A stretch of 64,000 nucleotides of DNA from JACKNG01 sp040220855 (GTDB lineage: Bacteria; Pseudomonadota; Gammaproteobacteria; Ga0077536). The position numbers and the translations under genes were made by a program. Positions 29,799 through 38,372 of this stretch are shown here, piece after piece. The notes beneath the pieces were generated by a model. It was not told where the DNA came from. It ran no database searches and worked only from the letters and a program-made list of their open reading frames with translations. The stretch covers positions 40,017 to 104,016 of the forward strand of contig JAVJVZ010000060.1 of assembly GCA_040220855.1 (NCBI GenBank), given 5' to 3'. Within the stretch, counting starts at the first letter, position 1. Each line of letters opens with the position of its first letter.

Positions 29799-31151
29799 TC
29801 ATGCGGCGATCGCGAGGGCGAGCGGCTCGACGAGCAGCGTGGCGAGCCGGGCGAGTAGACGGGCAGCATCCGCGCCGTTGATCAGACGGTGATCGAAACC
29901 CAGCGTCAGGGGCAGCACGAGCCGCGCCGCGTCCGCCTCCGCGGGCATGCGTCGCAGCGCGGAGACGCCGAGGATCGCCGACTCGGGCCAGTTGACCAGG
30001 GGCTGCATGGCATCGACGCCGAGTGCACCGAGGTTGCTGAGGGTGATGCCGGCACCGCGCAGATCGGCCGCGGCGAGTGTGCCATCGCGTGCCGCCGCCG
30101 AGAGTTCGGAGAGCGCGGCCGCGATCCCCCGGATGTCGAGTCGATCGGCGTCGCGCAGTACCGGGACGAGCAGGCCGCGCGGGGTATCGACGGCGACGCC
30201 GATGTTGACGTATTCGCGGTAGACCACGGCCTCGCCGACGGCGTCGAACGCGGCATTGAAGCGCGGCTGCTCCCGCACGGCGATGGCCAGTGCCTTGCAC
30301 AGCACACTGGTCAGGGTCAGTGCCGGCGCGCCGGGTTCCCGCTGCGCGCGCAGGCGCCGGCGCGCCTGCTCGAGGCTGCTCACGTCGACGTCGCGCGCGA
30401 CCCAGGCCATCGGCACCGCGCTCGCCGCACGCGCGAGATTCGCCGCGGTGGTCCGCTCGATGCGGCTCAACGGCTCGCGCCGCACCGGCCCGTGTGCGTC
30501 GAGATCGGGCAGCGGAACCGGTGTACCGACCGTCCCCGCGTCGGGCGGCCTGCCGGTGCTTCGCGAGCGCACGTAATGCCGGACGTCCTCGCGGGTGATA
30601 CGCCCGCGCGGGCCGCTCGCAGGAACTTCGGCGAGATCGACACCGAGTTCGCGCGCCTCGCGCCGCGCGGCCGGCCCGGCCGGCAGGGGACGACGAGGCG
30701 CCGGCGCGACAAGCGAGTTCTTTGCCTCCCCGCCGCCCGGCTTCGCGACGGCATCGAAGGCTGCGTAAGCCGTCCCGGCGATGTCCGGTGCTTCAGCGTG
30801 CTGCTTCTCGCCGCGCGCATTGCCGCACGACGCGCCAGGGGCGATCGCGCCGGAGCGACCCGGGTCCCCGGGCTCACTGTCGCCGGCCGCCGCAGTGTCG
30901 ACGGGCGTAGCACTCGACGCCTCCGCCAGGCGCAGCACGAGATCGCCGGGGCGCACGGTCTGTCCCGCGCTAACCTCGACGGCGACGACGGTCCCGCCTC
31001 TTGGTGCCGGGACTTCCAGCGTGACCTTGTCGGTCTCGATTTCGATCACGGACTGACCGGGCTCGAGCGCGTCGCCGAGGGCTACCAGCACAGCCGTGAC
31101 CGTGCCTTCTTCAATGCCTTCACCGAGGTCCGGTATGTGCAGTTCGCTCAT
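29799..31151 (-). CDS. aceF: Dihydrolipoamide acetyltransferase (E2) of pyruvate dehydrogenase
   Basis: E2 core of the pyruvate dehydrogenase complex. One lipoyl domain comes first, with the lipoylated Lys in ETDKVTLEVPAP (about residue 42). A low-complexity linker leads to a peripheral-subunit-binding domain (ARELGVDLAEVPASGPRGRI, about 165-200). The C-terminal catalytic domain ends with FDHRLINGADAARL; Asn in place of Asp in the DHRxxDG motif is also known in Pseudomonas and Azotobacter E2p. A single lipoyl domain is fewer than in E. coli. It is 6 bases after aceE; no lpd gene is in the window. Confidence 0.9.
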   Translation of the reverse strand: MSELHIPDLGEGIEEGTVTAVLVALGDALEPGQSVIEIETDKVTLEVPAPRGGTVVAVEVSAGQTVRPGDLVLRLAEASSATPVDTAAAGDSEPGDPGRSGAIAPGASCGNARGEKQHAEAPDIAGTAYAAFDAVAKPGGGEAKNSLVAPAPRRPLPAGPAARREARELGVDLAEVPASGPRGRITREDVRHYVRSRSTGRPPDAGTVGTPVPLPDLDAHGPVRREPLSRIERTTAANLARAASAVPMAWVARDVDVSSLEQARRRLRAQREPGAPALTLTSVLCKALAIAVREQPRFNAAFDAVGEAVVYREYVNIGVAVDTPRGLLVPVLRDADRLDIRGIAAALSELSAAARDGTLAAADLRGAGITLSNLGALGVDAMQPLVNWPESAILGVSALRRMPAEADAARLVLPLTLGFDHRLINGADAARLLARLATLLVEPLALAIAA

Positions 31152-31157
31152 GGCCGC

Positions 31158-33827
31158 CTACCGCGTGACCGGGTCGGTCTTGTCGGGATCGACACCGGCT
31201 TCCGCCAGCCACTCCCCGACCCGCTCGCGCGCGACCTTACCGCTCGCGGCCAGCGCGTCGAATGCCGCGAGCACGATGTGAGCGGCACTGACTTCGAAGA
31301 AGTCACGCAGCGCCGAGCGCGTGTCGGAAAGGCCGAAGCCATCGGTTCCCAGGACCCGGTACTCGCCCGGGATCCAGCTCGCGATGCGCAGTGCGAGCGA
31401 TTTCTGGTAGTCGCTGACGGCGACGAAAGCGCCGTCCTGCTCGCCGAGCAGCGTCTCCAGATGCGAGCGCACGGGCGCTGCACCAGGATGGAGTCGATTG
31501 TGCCGCTGGCAGGCCACCGCGTCGCGGTAGAGCTCGTTGAAGCTCGTCACGCTCCACACCTCCGCCGCGATGCCGCGCGCCTCGAGGGTCTCCGCTGCCT
31601 CGAGCGCCGCCATGACCAGCGGCCCGGCGGCGAGCAGGTGCGCGCACGGGGCGTCGGGAAGCGTGCGCCCGCGCAGCCGGTAGAGCCCGCGCAGGATGTC
31701 CGCACTCGGGTCGTCATCCGGCAGCGGCGGCATCGGGTAGTTCTCGTTGTATAGCGTGAGGTAGTAGAAGATCTCCTCGCCTTCTTCGTACATGCGCCGG
31801 ATCCCGTCGCGCACGATCACCGCGAGTTCGTAGCCGAAGGCCGGGTCGTAGCTCTTCAGGCACGGCACGGTTTCACCGACCACCTGCGAGTGACCGTCCT
31901 CGTGCTGCAGACCCTCGCCGTTCAACGTCGTGCGTCCCGCGGTGCCGCCGAGCAGGAAGCCGCGGCACATCATGTCGCCGCAGGCCCAGATCATGTCGCC
32001 CACGCGCTGGAAGCCAAAGATGGAGTAGAAGAAGTAGAACGGTATGGTGGGGATACCGTGTACCGCGTACGCCGTGCCGGCTGCGAGGAAGGAGGCGATG
32101 GCGCCGGTTTCGCAGATGCCTTCTTGCAGGATCTGCCCATCGACCGCTTCGCGGTAAGGCAGCAGGGAATCGGCATCGACCGGACGGTAGTTCTGTCCCT
32201 GCGGGGAATAGATGCCAGCGACCCGGAACAGGCTCTCCATGCCGAAGGTGCGCGCTTCGTCCGGCACGATCGGCACGACGTAGCGCCCGAGCTCGCCATC
32301 CTTCAGCAGGGTCGCGAGCAGGCGCACCATCGCCATGGTGCTGGAGACCGCGCGCCCGTCGGAGCCCTGCAGCAGTTCGCCGAAGAGTGCGAGCGGCGGC
32401 GTTGCCAGCCGCTGACACGCGACCTCGCGGGCCGGCAGGTACCCGCCGAGGCTCTCGCGCTGCGCGGCCAGGTAGCGGCGCTCTGCACTGTCCTCGTCCG
32501 GGCGGTAGAACACGGCGCGCACGAGGTCGTCGTCGGCGAGCGGGATACCGTATTCCCGCGCGCAGGCGATGCGTTCTTCCGGCTTGAGCTGCTTCTTCTG
32601 GTGTGCCGTGTTGTGTCCCTGTAACGCGCCCATGCCGTCGCCCTTGACGGTCTTGACGAGGATCACGGTCGGCTTGCCGTCCGCGGCCAGTGCGCGTGCG
32701 AAGGCCGCATAGATCTTCTTCGGATCCTGGCCTCCCCGCTTGATGTTGCGGACCTCGTCGTCGCTGAGCGCATCCATCATGCGGGCGAGCGCCGGGTTGT
32801 TCTCGATCCAGTGCTCGCGCTGGATGTTGCCCGGCGAGACCGAGTACCACTGGTAGTCGCCATCCACGGCCTCTTCCATGCGTCGCCGCAATATGCCGTC
32901 CGTATCCTGCGCCAGCAGCCCGTCCCAGCCGCTACCCCAGATGACCTTGATGACGTTCCAGTCCGCGCCGCGGAAGCTGCGCTCGAGTTCCTGGATGATC
33001 TTGCCGTTGCCGCGCACCGGTCCGTCGAGGCGCTGCAGGTTGCAGTTGACCACCAGTACCAGGTTGTCGAGCTTCTCGCGCGAAGCGATGTTGATGGTAC
33101 CGAGGACCTCGGGCTCGTCCGCCTCGCCGTCGCCGATGAAGCACCACACGCGACCGCCGTTAGGCGGTTTGAGGCCGCGGTTCTCGAGGTACTTGGCGAA
33201 GCGCGCCTGGTAGATTGCCGTCGGCGTGGACAAACCCATCGAGGCGCACGGTACTTGCCAGAAGTCGGGCATCAGGCGCGGATGCGGGTAGGAAGACAGT
33301 CCGCCGTCCGCGGCGAGTTCGCGACGGAAGTGGCCGAGCTGCTCGGCGGACAGCCGCCCCTCGAGGAAGGCACGGGCATAGATCCCCGGCGCCGCGTGCG
33401 GCTGCGGAATCACGAGGTCGCCGCCATAGTCCGCCGAACGCTTGCGGAAGAAGTGATTGAAGCCGACCTCCATCATGGTGGCCGCCGAGGCGTACGTCGC
33501 GATGTGCCCGCCGACGCCGCTTCCCTCGTCGGCTGCGCGCAACACCATTGCCATGGCATTCCAGCGGATGAGGTTCTCGATGCGCTTCTCGAGCTCGACG
33601 TCACCCGGGTAGCGTGGCTGCTCGGCAGGCGCGATGGTATTTACGTAGGGCGTATTGAGCGTCGCCTCGCCGAGCAGCAGGCCGCGCGCGAGTGCGTGGT
33701 TCTGCACGGCACGCAGGATCGTCTGCGCACCTTCGGCGCCGAACTCATCGAGGATGTAATCGAGTGACTCGCGCCACTCGGCGATGTTGGGCGCGAAGTC
33801 CTCGCGCTGGCTGAGGACGCTTGCCAT
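31158..33827 (-). CDS. aceE: Pyruvate dehydrogenase E1 component (homodimeric)
   Basis: Thiamine-diphosphate enzyme that decarboxylates pyruvate and acetylates E2. The 889-residue single chain is the homodimeric type. The ThDP motif is seen as FIGDGEADEPEVLGTI to LVLVVNCNLQRLDGPVRGN, and NHFFRKRSADYGGDLV and GRTTLNGEGLQHEDGHS are typical AceE segments. The ATG at 33827 has GGAG nine bases upstream. It leads the aceE-aceF operon and diverges from an Lrp-type regulator. Confidence 0.96.
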   Translation of the reverse strand: MASVLSQREDFAPNIAEWRESLDYILDEFGAEGAQTILRAVQNHALARGLLLGEATLNTPYVNTIAPAEQPRYPGDVELEKRIENLIRWNAMAMVLRAADEGSGVGGHIATYASAATMMEVGFNHFFRKRSADYGGDLVIPQPHAAPGIYARAFLEGRLSAEQLGHFRRELAADGGLSSYPHPRLMPDFWQVPCASMGLSTPTAIYQARFAKYLENRGLKPPNGGRVWCFIGDGEADEPEVLGTINIASREKLDNLVLVVNCNLQRLDGPVRGNGKIIQELERSFRGADWNVIKVIWGSGWDGLLAQDTDGILRRRMEEAVDGDYQWYSVSPGNIQREHWIENNPALARMMDALSDDEVRNIKRGGQDPKKIYAAFARALAADGKPTVILVKTVKGDGMGALQGHNTAHQKKQLKPEERIACAREYGIPLADDDLVRAVFYRPDEDSAERRYLAAQRESLGGYLPAREVACQRLATPPLALFGELLQGSDGRAVSSTMAMVRLLATLLKDGELGRYVVPIVPDEARTFGMESLFRVAGIYSPQGQNYRPVDADSLLPYREAVDGQILQEGICETGAIASFLAAGTAYAVHGIPTIPFYFFYSIFGFQRVGDMIWACGDMMCRGFLLGGTAGRTTLNGEGLQHEDGHSQVVGETVPCLKSYDPAFGYELAVIVRDGIRRMYEEGEEIFYYLTLYNENYPMPPLPDDDPSADILRGLYRLRGRTLPDAPCAHLLAAGPLVMAALEAAETLEARGIAAEVWSVTSFNELYRDAVACQRHNRLHPGAAPVRSHLETLLGEQDGAFVAVSDYQKSLALRIASWIPGEYRVLGTDGFGLSDTRSALRDFFEVSAAHIVLAAFDALAASGKVARERVGEWLAEAGVDPDKTDPVTR

Positions 33828-33964
33828 GCGTCGAACTCCAGGGGGGCATGCGGCACAAGGTAGCGCGGGAGCCCGGCAACGCGATTGCGAAGTACGCTGT
33901 TCGAGCTGCCATTTAGGGCATAATGAATCAATATGCAAGACTCTTTTGGCATCGAATTCCAAAA

Positions 33965-34450
33965 ATGAAGCTAGACCGTACTGACTACCGCATCCTCCAT
34001 CATGTTCAGAACCACGGCCGCATGCCCAACATCGAGCTCGCCGAGGCCATCGGCCTGTCGCCCTCGCCGTGCCTGCGGCGTGTGCGCGCGCTCGAACGGG
34101 CCGGCGTCATCCGGCGATATGTCGGCATCGTCGATGCGCGCGCCGTCGGCCTGCCCATCAACGCCTTCGTCAGCGTCTCACTGCGCAGCCAGGAGAAGGC
34201 CGCACTGGAGAAGTTCCAGTCACGCGTCGCGAGTTATCCGGAGGTCATGGAGTGCTACCTCATGACGGGAAACTCGGATTACCTCCTGCGGGTGGTCATG
34301 CCCGATCTCGAGAGCTACGAGCGCTTCCTGGTCGAGAAACTGACCAAGGTGCCGGGCATCGACAACATCCAGACGAGCTTTGCCCTCAAGCCGATCGTGC
34401 AGCGAACCGAGCTGCCGCTCGACATGAGCAGCATCGAGTCGCGTTCCTGA
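33965..34450 (+). CDS. Lrp/AsnC family transcriptional regulator
   Basis: 161-residue member with an N-terminal helix-turn-helix (LDRTDYRILHHVQNHGR to LSPSPCLRRVRALERAGVI) and a C-terminal RAM effector domain (about 70-150; EVMECYLMTGNSDYLLRVV). Leucine, other amino acids or keto acids are typical ligands. The ATG at 33965 precedes KLDRTD, the family start. The 137-base gap to divergent aceE is more AT-rich than its surroundings, as expected for Lrp-type sites, so it may control aceEF; that is inference. Confidence 0.88.
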   Translation: MKLDRTDYRILHHVQNHGRMPNIELAEAIGLSPSPCLRRVRALERAGVIRRYVGIVDARAVGLPINAFVSVSLRSQEKAALEKFQSRVASYPEVMECYLMTGNSDYLLRVVMPDLESYERFLVEKLTKVPGIDNIQTSFALKPIVQRTELPLDMSSIESRS

Positions 34451-34599
34451 GGTAGCGTCCCCGGCGGGCCAGCTTAGCTTAGCTCCGCAATCTACTATCA
34501 AGTGCCGCCTTGATCCGGCGACCTCCTGTGCAAGGATGCCACGCGTACGTGAGTCCAGTTGTTTGCAGAATTGGCCGCAACGCGGCCCCGTCGGGACCT

Positions 34600-35151
34600 T
34601 CACCGCCGTTCGCAGCGCAAGACGTTCTCCGAACTCTTGTAGAACTCGCACTCGCGCCCGAGCGCTTGCTGCAATTGTCGCCGCGCCCGATGAACTCGAA
34701 TTTTCGCTGTCGCCAGTGTGCACTCGGCGATCTTCGCCACCTCGGCGACGCTGAAGCCCTCGAGGTCACGAAGGATCAAGGCAACTCGGTGATCCTCTGG
34801 CAATCGACCGATCACGTCCTGCACACATGCTCCCATTTCATCGACGATTACCCGGCTCTCGAGGTCCGACTCTTCGTCGAGCGCCTCGGGCTCAGTCTCG
34901 ATGGGTACCATGGCCGCAGCGTGCTTCGAAGCCCGAAAGTAATCTGCTACGACACGCCTCGCGATGGTGAAGGCCCATGTCTGCAAGTTCGATTGACACT
35001 CGAAACTGTCGATTGACTCCGCCACGCGCAGCAGGCTTTCCTGCGTGAGATCGGCCGCACGTTCCGGATCGGCGCACAAGTACCGCACGAATCGGCCAAG
35101 CGGCCGAGCCAGTTGCTCAACCGCTTCCTCAGCATTCCAGCATTTCTTCAT
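34600..35151 (-). CDS. RNA polymerase ECF-type sigma factor with C-terminal cysteine pair
   Basis: 183-residue ECF sigma factor. Region 2 (about 15-80) contains RAADLTQESLLRV and LQTWAFTIARRVVADYFR; region 4 (about 110-165) contains RLPEDHRVALILRDLEGFSVAEVAKI. The C-terminus is extended by about 15 residues with Cys168 and Cys180 (CEFYKSSENVLRC), which is not part of the minimal ECF fold. No anti-sigma gene adjoins it. It lies 39 bases after a gene for an AhpD-like CxxC protein and shares its promoter, so redox control is a plausible inference. Confidence 0.9.
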   Translation of the reverse strand: MKKCWNAEEAVEQLARPLGRFVRYLCADPERAADLTQESLLRVAESIDSFECQSNLQTWAFTIARRVVADYFRASKHAAAMVPIETEPEALDEESDLESRVIVDEMGACVQDVIGRLPEDHRVALILRDLEGFSVAEVAKIAECTLATAKIRVHRARRQLQQALGRECEFYKSSENVLRCERR

Positions 35152-35190
35152 GATCTCGAGATGCGCTCCAGCAGTATTGCCACAATCGAC

Positions 35191-35487
35191 TCAGCAACAG
35201 GGCTTCTGCTCGCGTGTCTGCGGCATCATCCGGTGACAGTCGACTTCCTCGCGCTTTGCGGTGCCTTCCACCTCACCAGCGAGAGCCTGGTTCGCGGATT
35301 CCAGAACCAGCCGGGCTGGCACTTGACGCACCATGTCCGCCAATTCGAAGACCTCGGTGAGTTCCGCGTCCGTCAGTCCGGCTTCGCGCCCCTTGGGGAC
35401 GTGATGCTTTACGCAAGGTATGCAATTGGCCGCGATTGCAGCACCCAGGGCAACCAGTTCGCGATCACGAAAGGAAAGCTCGTTCAT
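35191..35487 (-). CDS. AhpD-like/carboxymuconolactone decarboxylase family protein
   Basis: 98-residue protein with a single CMD/AhpD domain. RDRELVALGAAIAANCIPCVKHHV has the CxxC pair Cys22-Cys25 and a His three residues on, the AhpD-type redox centre. Three more cysteines lie at the C-terminus (84, 97, 98). Members reduce disulfides or act on small ring substrates. It precedes the ECF sigma gene in the same direction. The ATG at 35487 has GGGGAA upstream. A decarboxylase role is unlikely given the CxxC. Confidence 0.85.
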   Translation of the reverse strand: MNELSFRDRELVALGAAIAANCIPCVKHHVPKGREAGLTDAELTEVFELADMVRQVPARLVLESANQALAGEVEGTAKREEVDCHRMMPQTREQKPCC

Positions 35488-35551
35488 AACGTATTCCCCA
35501 TTGCGGTATTTGACATGACGAGGATCAGCGATTGATCCTGCGCCCACGGAG

Positions 35552-35581
35552 TTAGACGTAACGAACGTCGAAAAGGATACA
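35552..35581 (-). promoter_or_regulatory. ECF-type promoter upstream of the AhpD-like/sigma pair
   Basis: Minus strand TGTATCC (35581-35575), a 16-bp spacer and CGTCTAA (35558-35552). This shape (xxATCC at -35, CGTC at -10) is common for promoters read by ECF sigma factors, so autoregulation by the downstream sigma factor is likely. A 65-base leader follows. Confidence 0.5.
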
Positions 35582-35737
35582 TGCCAATGAATTCCGCAGC
35601 TTGGGGGCACCATGGCACCCTCGGGCGGATGGCCTGACGCCGCGAGGTACGGGCCCGCTCGCACCTTTCCGGCGGCTCGTGTGACCACCGTGCCCCGGGC
35701 GCCGTTAACATCGGGGCTTCGCAGAAGTATCTGGCCA

Positions 35738-36172
35738 ATGGATCTCTTGCAGTCACCGCCCCGAGATCGCGTCGTCGAGCTCCTCGAGCAGGCCGGGCTT
35801 CCGTTCAGCGACATCTCGGAGAAGATGCTCGAGAACTACTTCGGATGTGGTCGTGGCGGCCAGCTCTGCGGCACCATCGGACTCGAAACCCATGACGAAT
35901 TCGGGCTGTTGCGTTCGCTCGCCGTGAGCCCCGCGTGCCGCGGTTCAGGTTGCGGCGTAGCGCTGGTGAACGCTCTGGAATCTCACGCCAAAGCGGAGGG
36001 GATCACGTCGCTGTACTTGCTGACGGAAACAGCCGAACGGTTCTTCGCCCGACTGGGCTACACGAACGTCTCACGCGAGGAGGTGCCAGAACCGATAAAG
36101 ACCACCCGCGAATTCCGCAGCTTGTGCCCGGAGACCGCTATCGTCATGGGGAAGTCGTTGCGCAGCGACTGA
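35738..36172 (+). CDS. arsN2: GNAT family N-acetyltransferase, ArsN2-like
   Basis: 144-residue GNAT protein. The acetyl-CoA loop is SPACRGSGCGVALVNALE, preceded by LLRSLAVSP and followed by AERFFARLGY. The end EFRSLCPETAIVMGKSL matches the LCP-x-(S/T)-A-x-x-M signature of arsenic-associated ArsN2 acetyltransferases; their known relatives modify organoarsenicals. No ars operon is in the window, so the substrate is unproven. It diverges from the AhpD-like/sigma pair. The gene symbol is tentative. Confidence 0.72.
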   Translation: MDLLQSPPRDRVVELLEQAGLPFSDISEKMLENYFGCGRGGQLCGTIGLETHDEFGLLRSLAVSPACRGSGCGVALVNALESHAKAEGITSLYLLTETAERFFARLGYTNVSREEVPEPIKTTREFRSLCPETAIVMGKSLRSD

Positions 36173-36315
36173 CATGCCTGTAGCGATGACTTCGCGACCT
36201 CAACTCGTTCGCTTCGTCTCACGCTAATGATCGAACCGGTGGACGTTGGCAAAAACGTCTTGCGCCGAACTCCTGCCACACTGTCGTGGAACGGGAGTTA
36301 AAGGCGGGCATCCGT

Positions 36316-36888
36316 TCAGGCGTCCGGTTCCCCGCCAGCATCACGCCGTCGCGCACCAGGCCGAGACAGGAAGAGCATGAACAGCGCCAGCGGACGCTTC
36401 CAGATCAACAGGTAAGTGACGTGCAGCGAAACGGCAATCACGACGAGGTTTCCCGCCAGTTCGTGGGTCTCTTCGAGCCACTCCGGATGGTGCCGATCAT
36501 GTTCCTTGCGTCTTCTGTGGTCACTGGCTGTTCCGGCCAGGCTCCCGGAGTCGGACATCAGGCCAAAGCCAAGCGTTCGGCCCTGGTCCATGGCGATGCC
36601 GGTGGCGACTGCAAGCGTGAGACTGACGGCGATTGCCATCAACAAGGAGCGACTGATCGCCGGATGCGTCATCGCGTTGTTCAGCTTGAGCCCTTCGAAG
36701 CGCGGGTAGTACTTCATCAAGCCGAGTTGCGGAACACCTGCCAGGCCCCAGATCAGTCTCACCAGGATCAGTAGCGCCACCGCGTAGCCAAGCCAGTAGT
36801 GAAGGCTGTCGTCGTCGCCAGTCAGGTAGGCCAGCAAGACCAAAATGGCCAGAGCCGCGTGGAAGGCCCGTAGTCTATGAATCACCAT
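36316..36888 (-). CDS. Cytochrome b561-type membrane protein
   Basis: 190-residue polytopic protein of the bacterial cytochrome b561/Ni-Fe-hydrogenase cytochrome b class. Four helices are predicted: about 8-22, 30-50, 82-100 and 145-165. Candidate heme histidines are in RAFHAAL, SLHYWLGYAV, EETHELAGN and SLHVTYL, giving two pairs in helices, as in diheme members. A charged His/Arg loop (about 122-138) may face the cytoplasm. It probably moves electrons from quinol to a partner that is not encoded nearby. Confidence 0.8.
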   Translation of the reverse strand: MVIHRLRAFHAALAILVLLAYLTGDDDSLHYWLGYAVALLILVRLIWGLAGVPQLGLMKYYPRFEGLKLNNAMTHPAISRSLLMAIAVSLTLAVATGIAMDQGRTLGFGLMSDSGSLAGTASDHRRRKEHDRHHPEWLEETHELAGNLVVIAVSLHVTYLLIWKRPLALFMLFLSRPGARRRDAGGEPDA

Positions 36889-37054
36889 CGTGACATTGTG
36901 CTCGGAACGAAATTCGTGGGGAACGCGCCAGCCGCTAGCCGTGCGCCGACGACGTCGAGAATAAATCTCATTGCCGCTTGGTGGAATGCAGTTCGTCCGC
37001 CGGCGAGCACCGGGGTCGGTGATTGGCCGGGTGAGGGTTCGTCAGGCCATTTTT

Positions 37055-37147
37055 TCAACGGCTGCCCGATGCGCGATAACACGCCGACAGCCGGAGCAAT
37101 AACAGGCCAAGCGCCAGCAAGCCCCCCGCAGGGGGCACCGGCGCCGG
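37055..37147 (-). pseudogene. Possible remnant of an exosortase-type (VPxP/PEP-CTERM) sorting tail
   Basis: A short minus-strand frame reads APVPPAGGLLALGLLLLRL then CYRASGSR and a stop. This has the layout of a C-terminal exosortase sorting signal: short Pro motif, hydrophobic helix, basic end. No gene body precedes it; upstream in this strand the sequence is the antisense of a P-type ATPase fragment. It may be the end of a lost surface protein joined at a rearrangement point. The match is weak. Bases 36889-37054 show nothing else. Confidence 0.35.
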
Positions 37148-37175
37148 TGAGGAAGCCCTTCTCGTAGACGCGGGC

Positions 37176-38030
37176 TCGACGTGCGACGTGGATATCATCG
37201 CGCGCGCCGTACCATCACAGAAACTCGCCTTCGTCAGGGCACTGCAGGCCCGCGGAGAGATCGTCGCCGTCACCGGCGATGGCGTCAACGACGTGCCCGC
37301 TCTGCAGGCGGCGGACGTCGGCATCGCCATGGGCAAGCGCGGCACCCGGAGCGCGCGCGAAGTCGCGGCCATCGTGCTGACCGATGACAACTTCAGCAGC
37401 ATCGTCGATGCCATCGCCGAAGGACAACAACTGTTCTCCAATCTCAAGCTCAGCTTTGCCTACCTCCTGATGATCCATCTGCCGCTGGTGCTCTCGGCAG
37501 CGCTGGTACCGGTCGCGGGCTATCCGCTGCTCTTCCTGCCGATTCACATCGTCTGGCTGGAGCTCATCATCCACCCGACCGCCCTACTGGTCTTCCAGGA
37601 GCTGCCGGGTGATCGCCGCCTCGCCGGCCGGCGCGCCGGCGGCAAGCTGCGCTTCTTCAGTACGGGCGAGTGGGTCACGATAAGCGCAGTCGGCGCGCTG
37701 ATAACGATTCTGCTGGTATTGGGTTACGACCGCAGCCTGGGAATTGGGCGAGACGTCGAACACGCGCGCGCCATGGTCATCGCCGCGCTGAGCGTCGCCA
37801 GCGGCGCGATCACGGCGGTTCTGAGCCGACTGCGCACGGCGACAGCATGGATCGTCGTTGTGGTGACGCTCGGTTTGTCGGCGCTCCTCATACAGCTACC
37901 GTTCTTGGCCGCGCGGCTGCACGTTGCGCCGCTACATCTCGATGACTGGCTGGTGGCGGCGCTCGGCGGATGCGCCGTCGGCGTCCTGCCGGCGCTGAGC
38001 TCGCTGACCGGTCGCGAACGGCACCACTGA
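37176..38030 (+). pseudogene. C-terminal remnant of a P-type cation-transporting ATPase
   Basis: About 285 codons match the last third of a P2-type ATPase: the hinge motif AVTGDGVNDVPALQAADVGIAMG, then membrane helices including PIHIVWLELIIHPTALLVFQEL. The phosphorylation loop (DKTGT), nucleotide-binding domain and first four helices are missing, and in-frame sequence upstream of about 37176 is unrelated, ending at a stop near 37079. A GTG at 37188 could start translation, but such a product could not pump ions. I read it as a 5'-truncated pseudogene. Confidence 0.85.
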
Positions 38031-38372
38031 ACTCGGCTGCGTTGCCGCGCAACTCGCGTGATTGGCTTTGCCTCGCGCGGCGCCTGTCTCAGGGTGACGG
38101 GAGTGAACCTGCCGACGCTGCGACACGGCGCGGAACCGAACGTAAACAATCGAGGATCTTCGCGGTTTCTGATCGAACTCAAGTGGGAGCTCGTTCGAGC
38201 ATTCGCGGGAGAGTCCCTGCTGGCATGATTGGCAGCCAGGCAGCTGGTGCGCGTGTCGAAGCGGCACCGCCATGCAACTGCCTGGAGGCAACCCAAGAGG
38301 AATTGCCAAAGCGGCCCTGCACGTGGCGTCGCAGGATGCTGCGTGGCAGACCACACGGGGAGGGACCTGCTG
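38031..38372. other. Intergenic stretch without a recognised gene
   Basis: The 342 bases between the ATPase remnant and the surface-protein gene show no convincing coding frame. A GGGGAGG ribosome-binding site at 38356-38362 serves the next gene. I saw no clear promoter or riboswitch. Confidence 0.5.

Noticed and set aside
29799..31151. Asn instead of Asp in the E2 catalytic DHRxxDG motif as a loss of function
   Set aside because: The same Asn is known in active Pseudomonas and Azotobacter pyruvate dehydrogenase E2 proteins.
29889..31754. 621-codon plus-strand open frame opposite aceF and aceE
   Set aside because: Antisense artefact; no recognisable domain.
38031..38372. Possible cyclic-di-GMP or other riboswitch before the surface-protein gene
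   Set aside because: Some paired segments are present, but conserved GEMM residues could not be placed.
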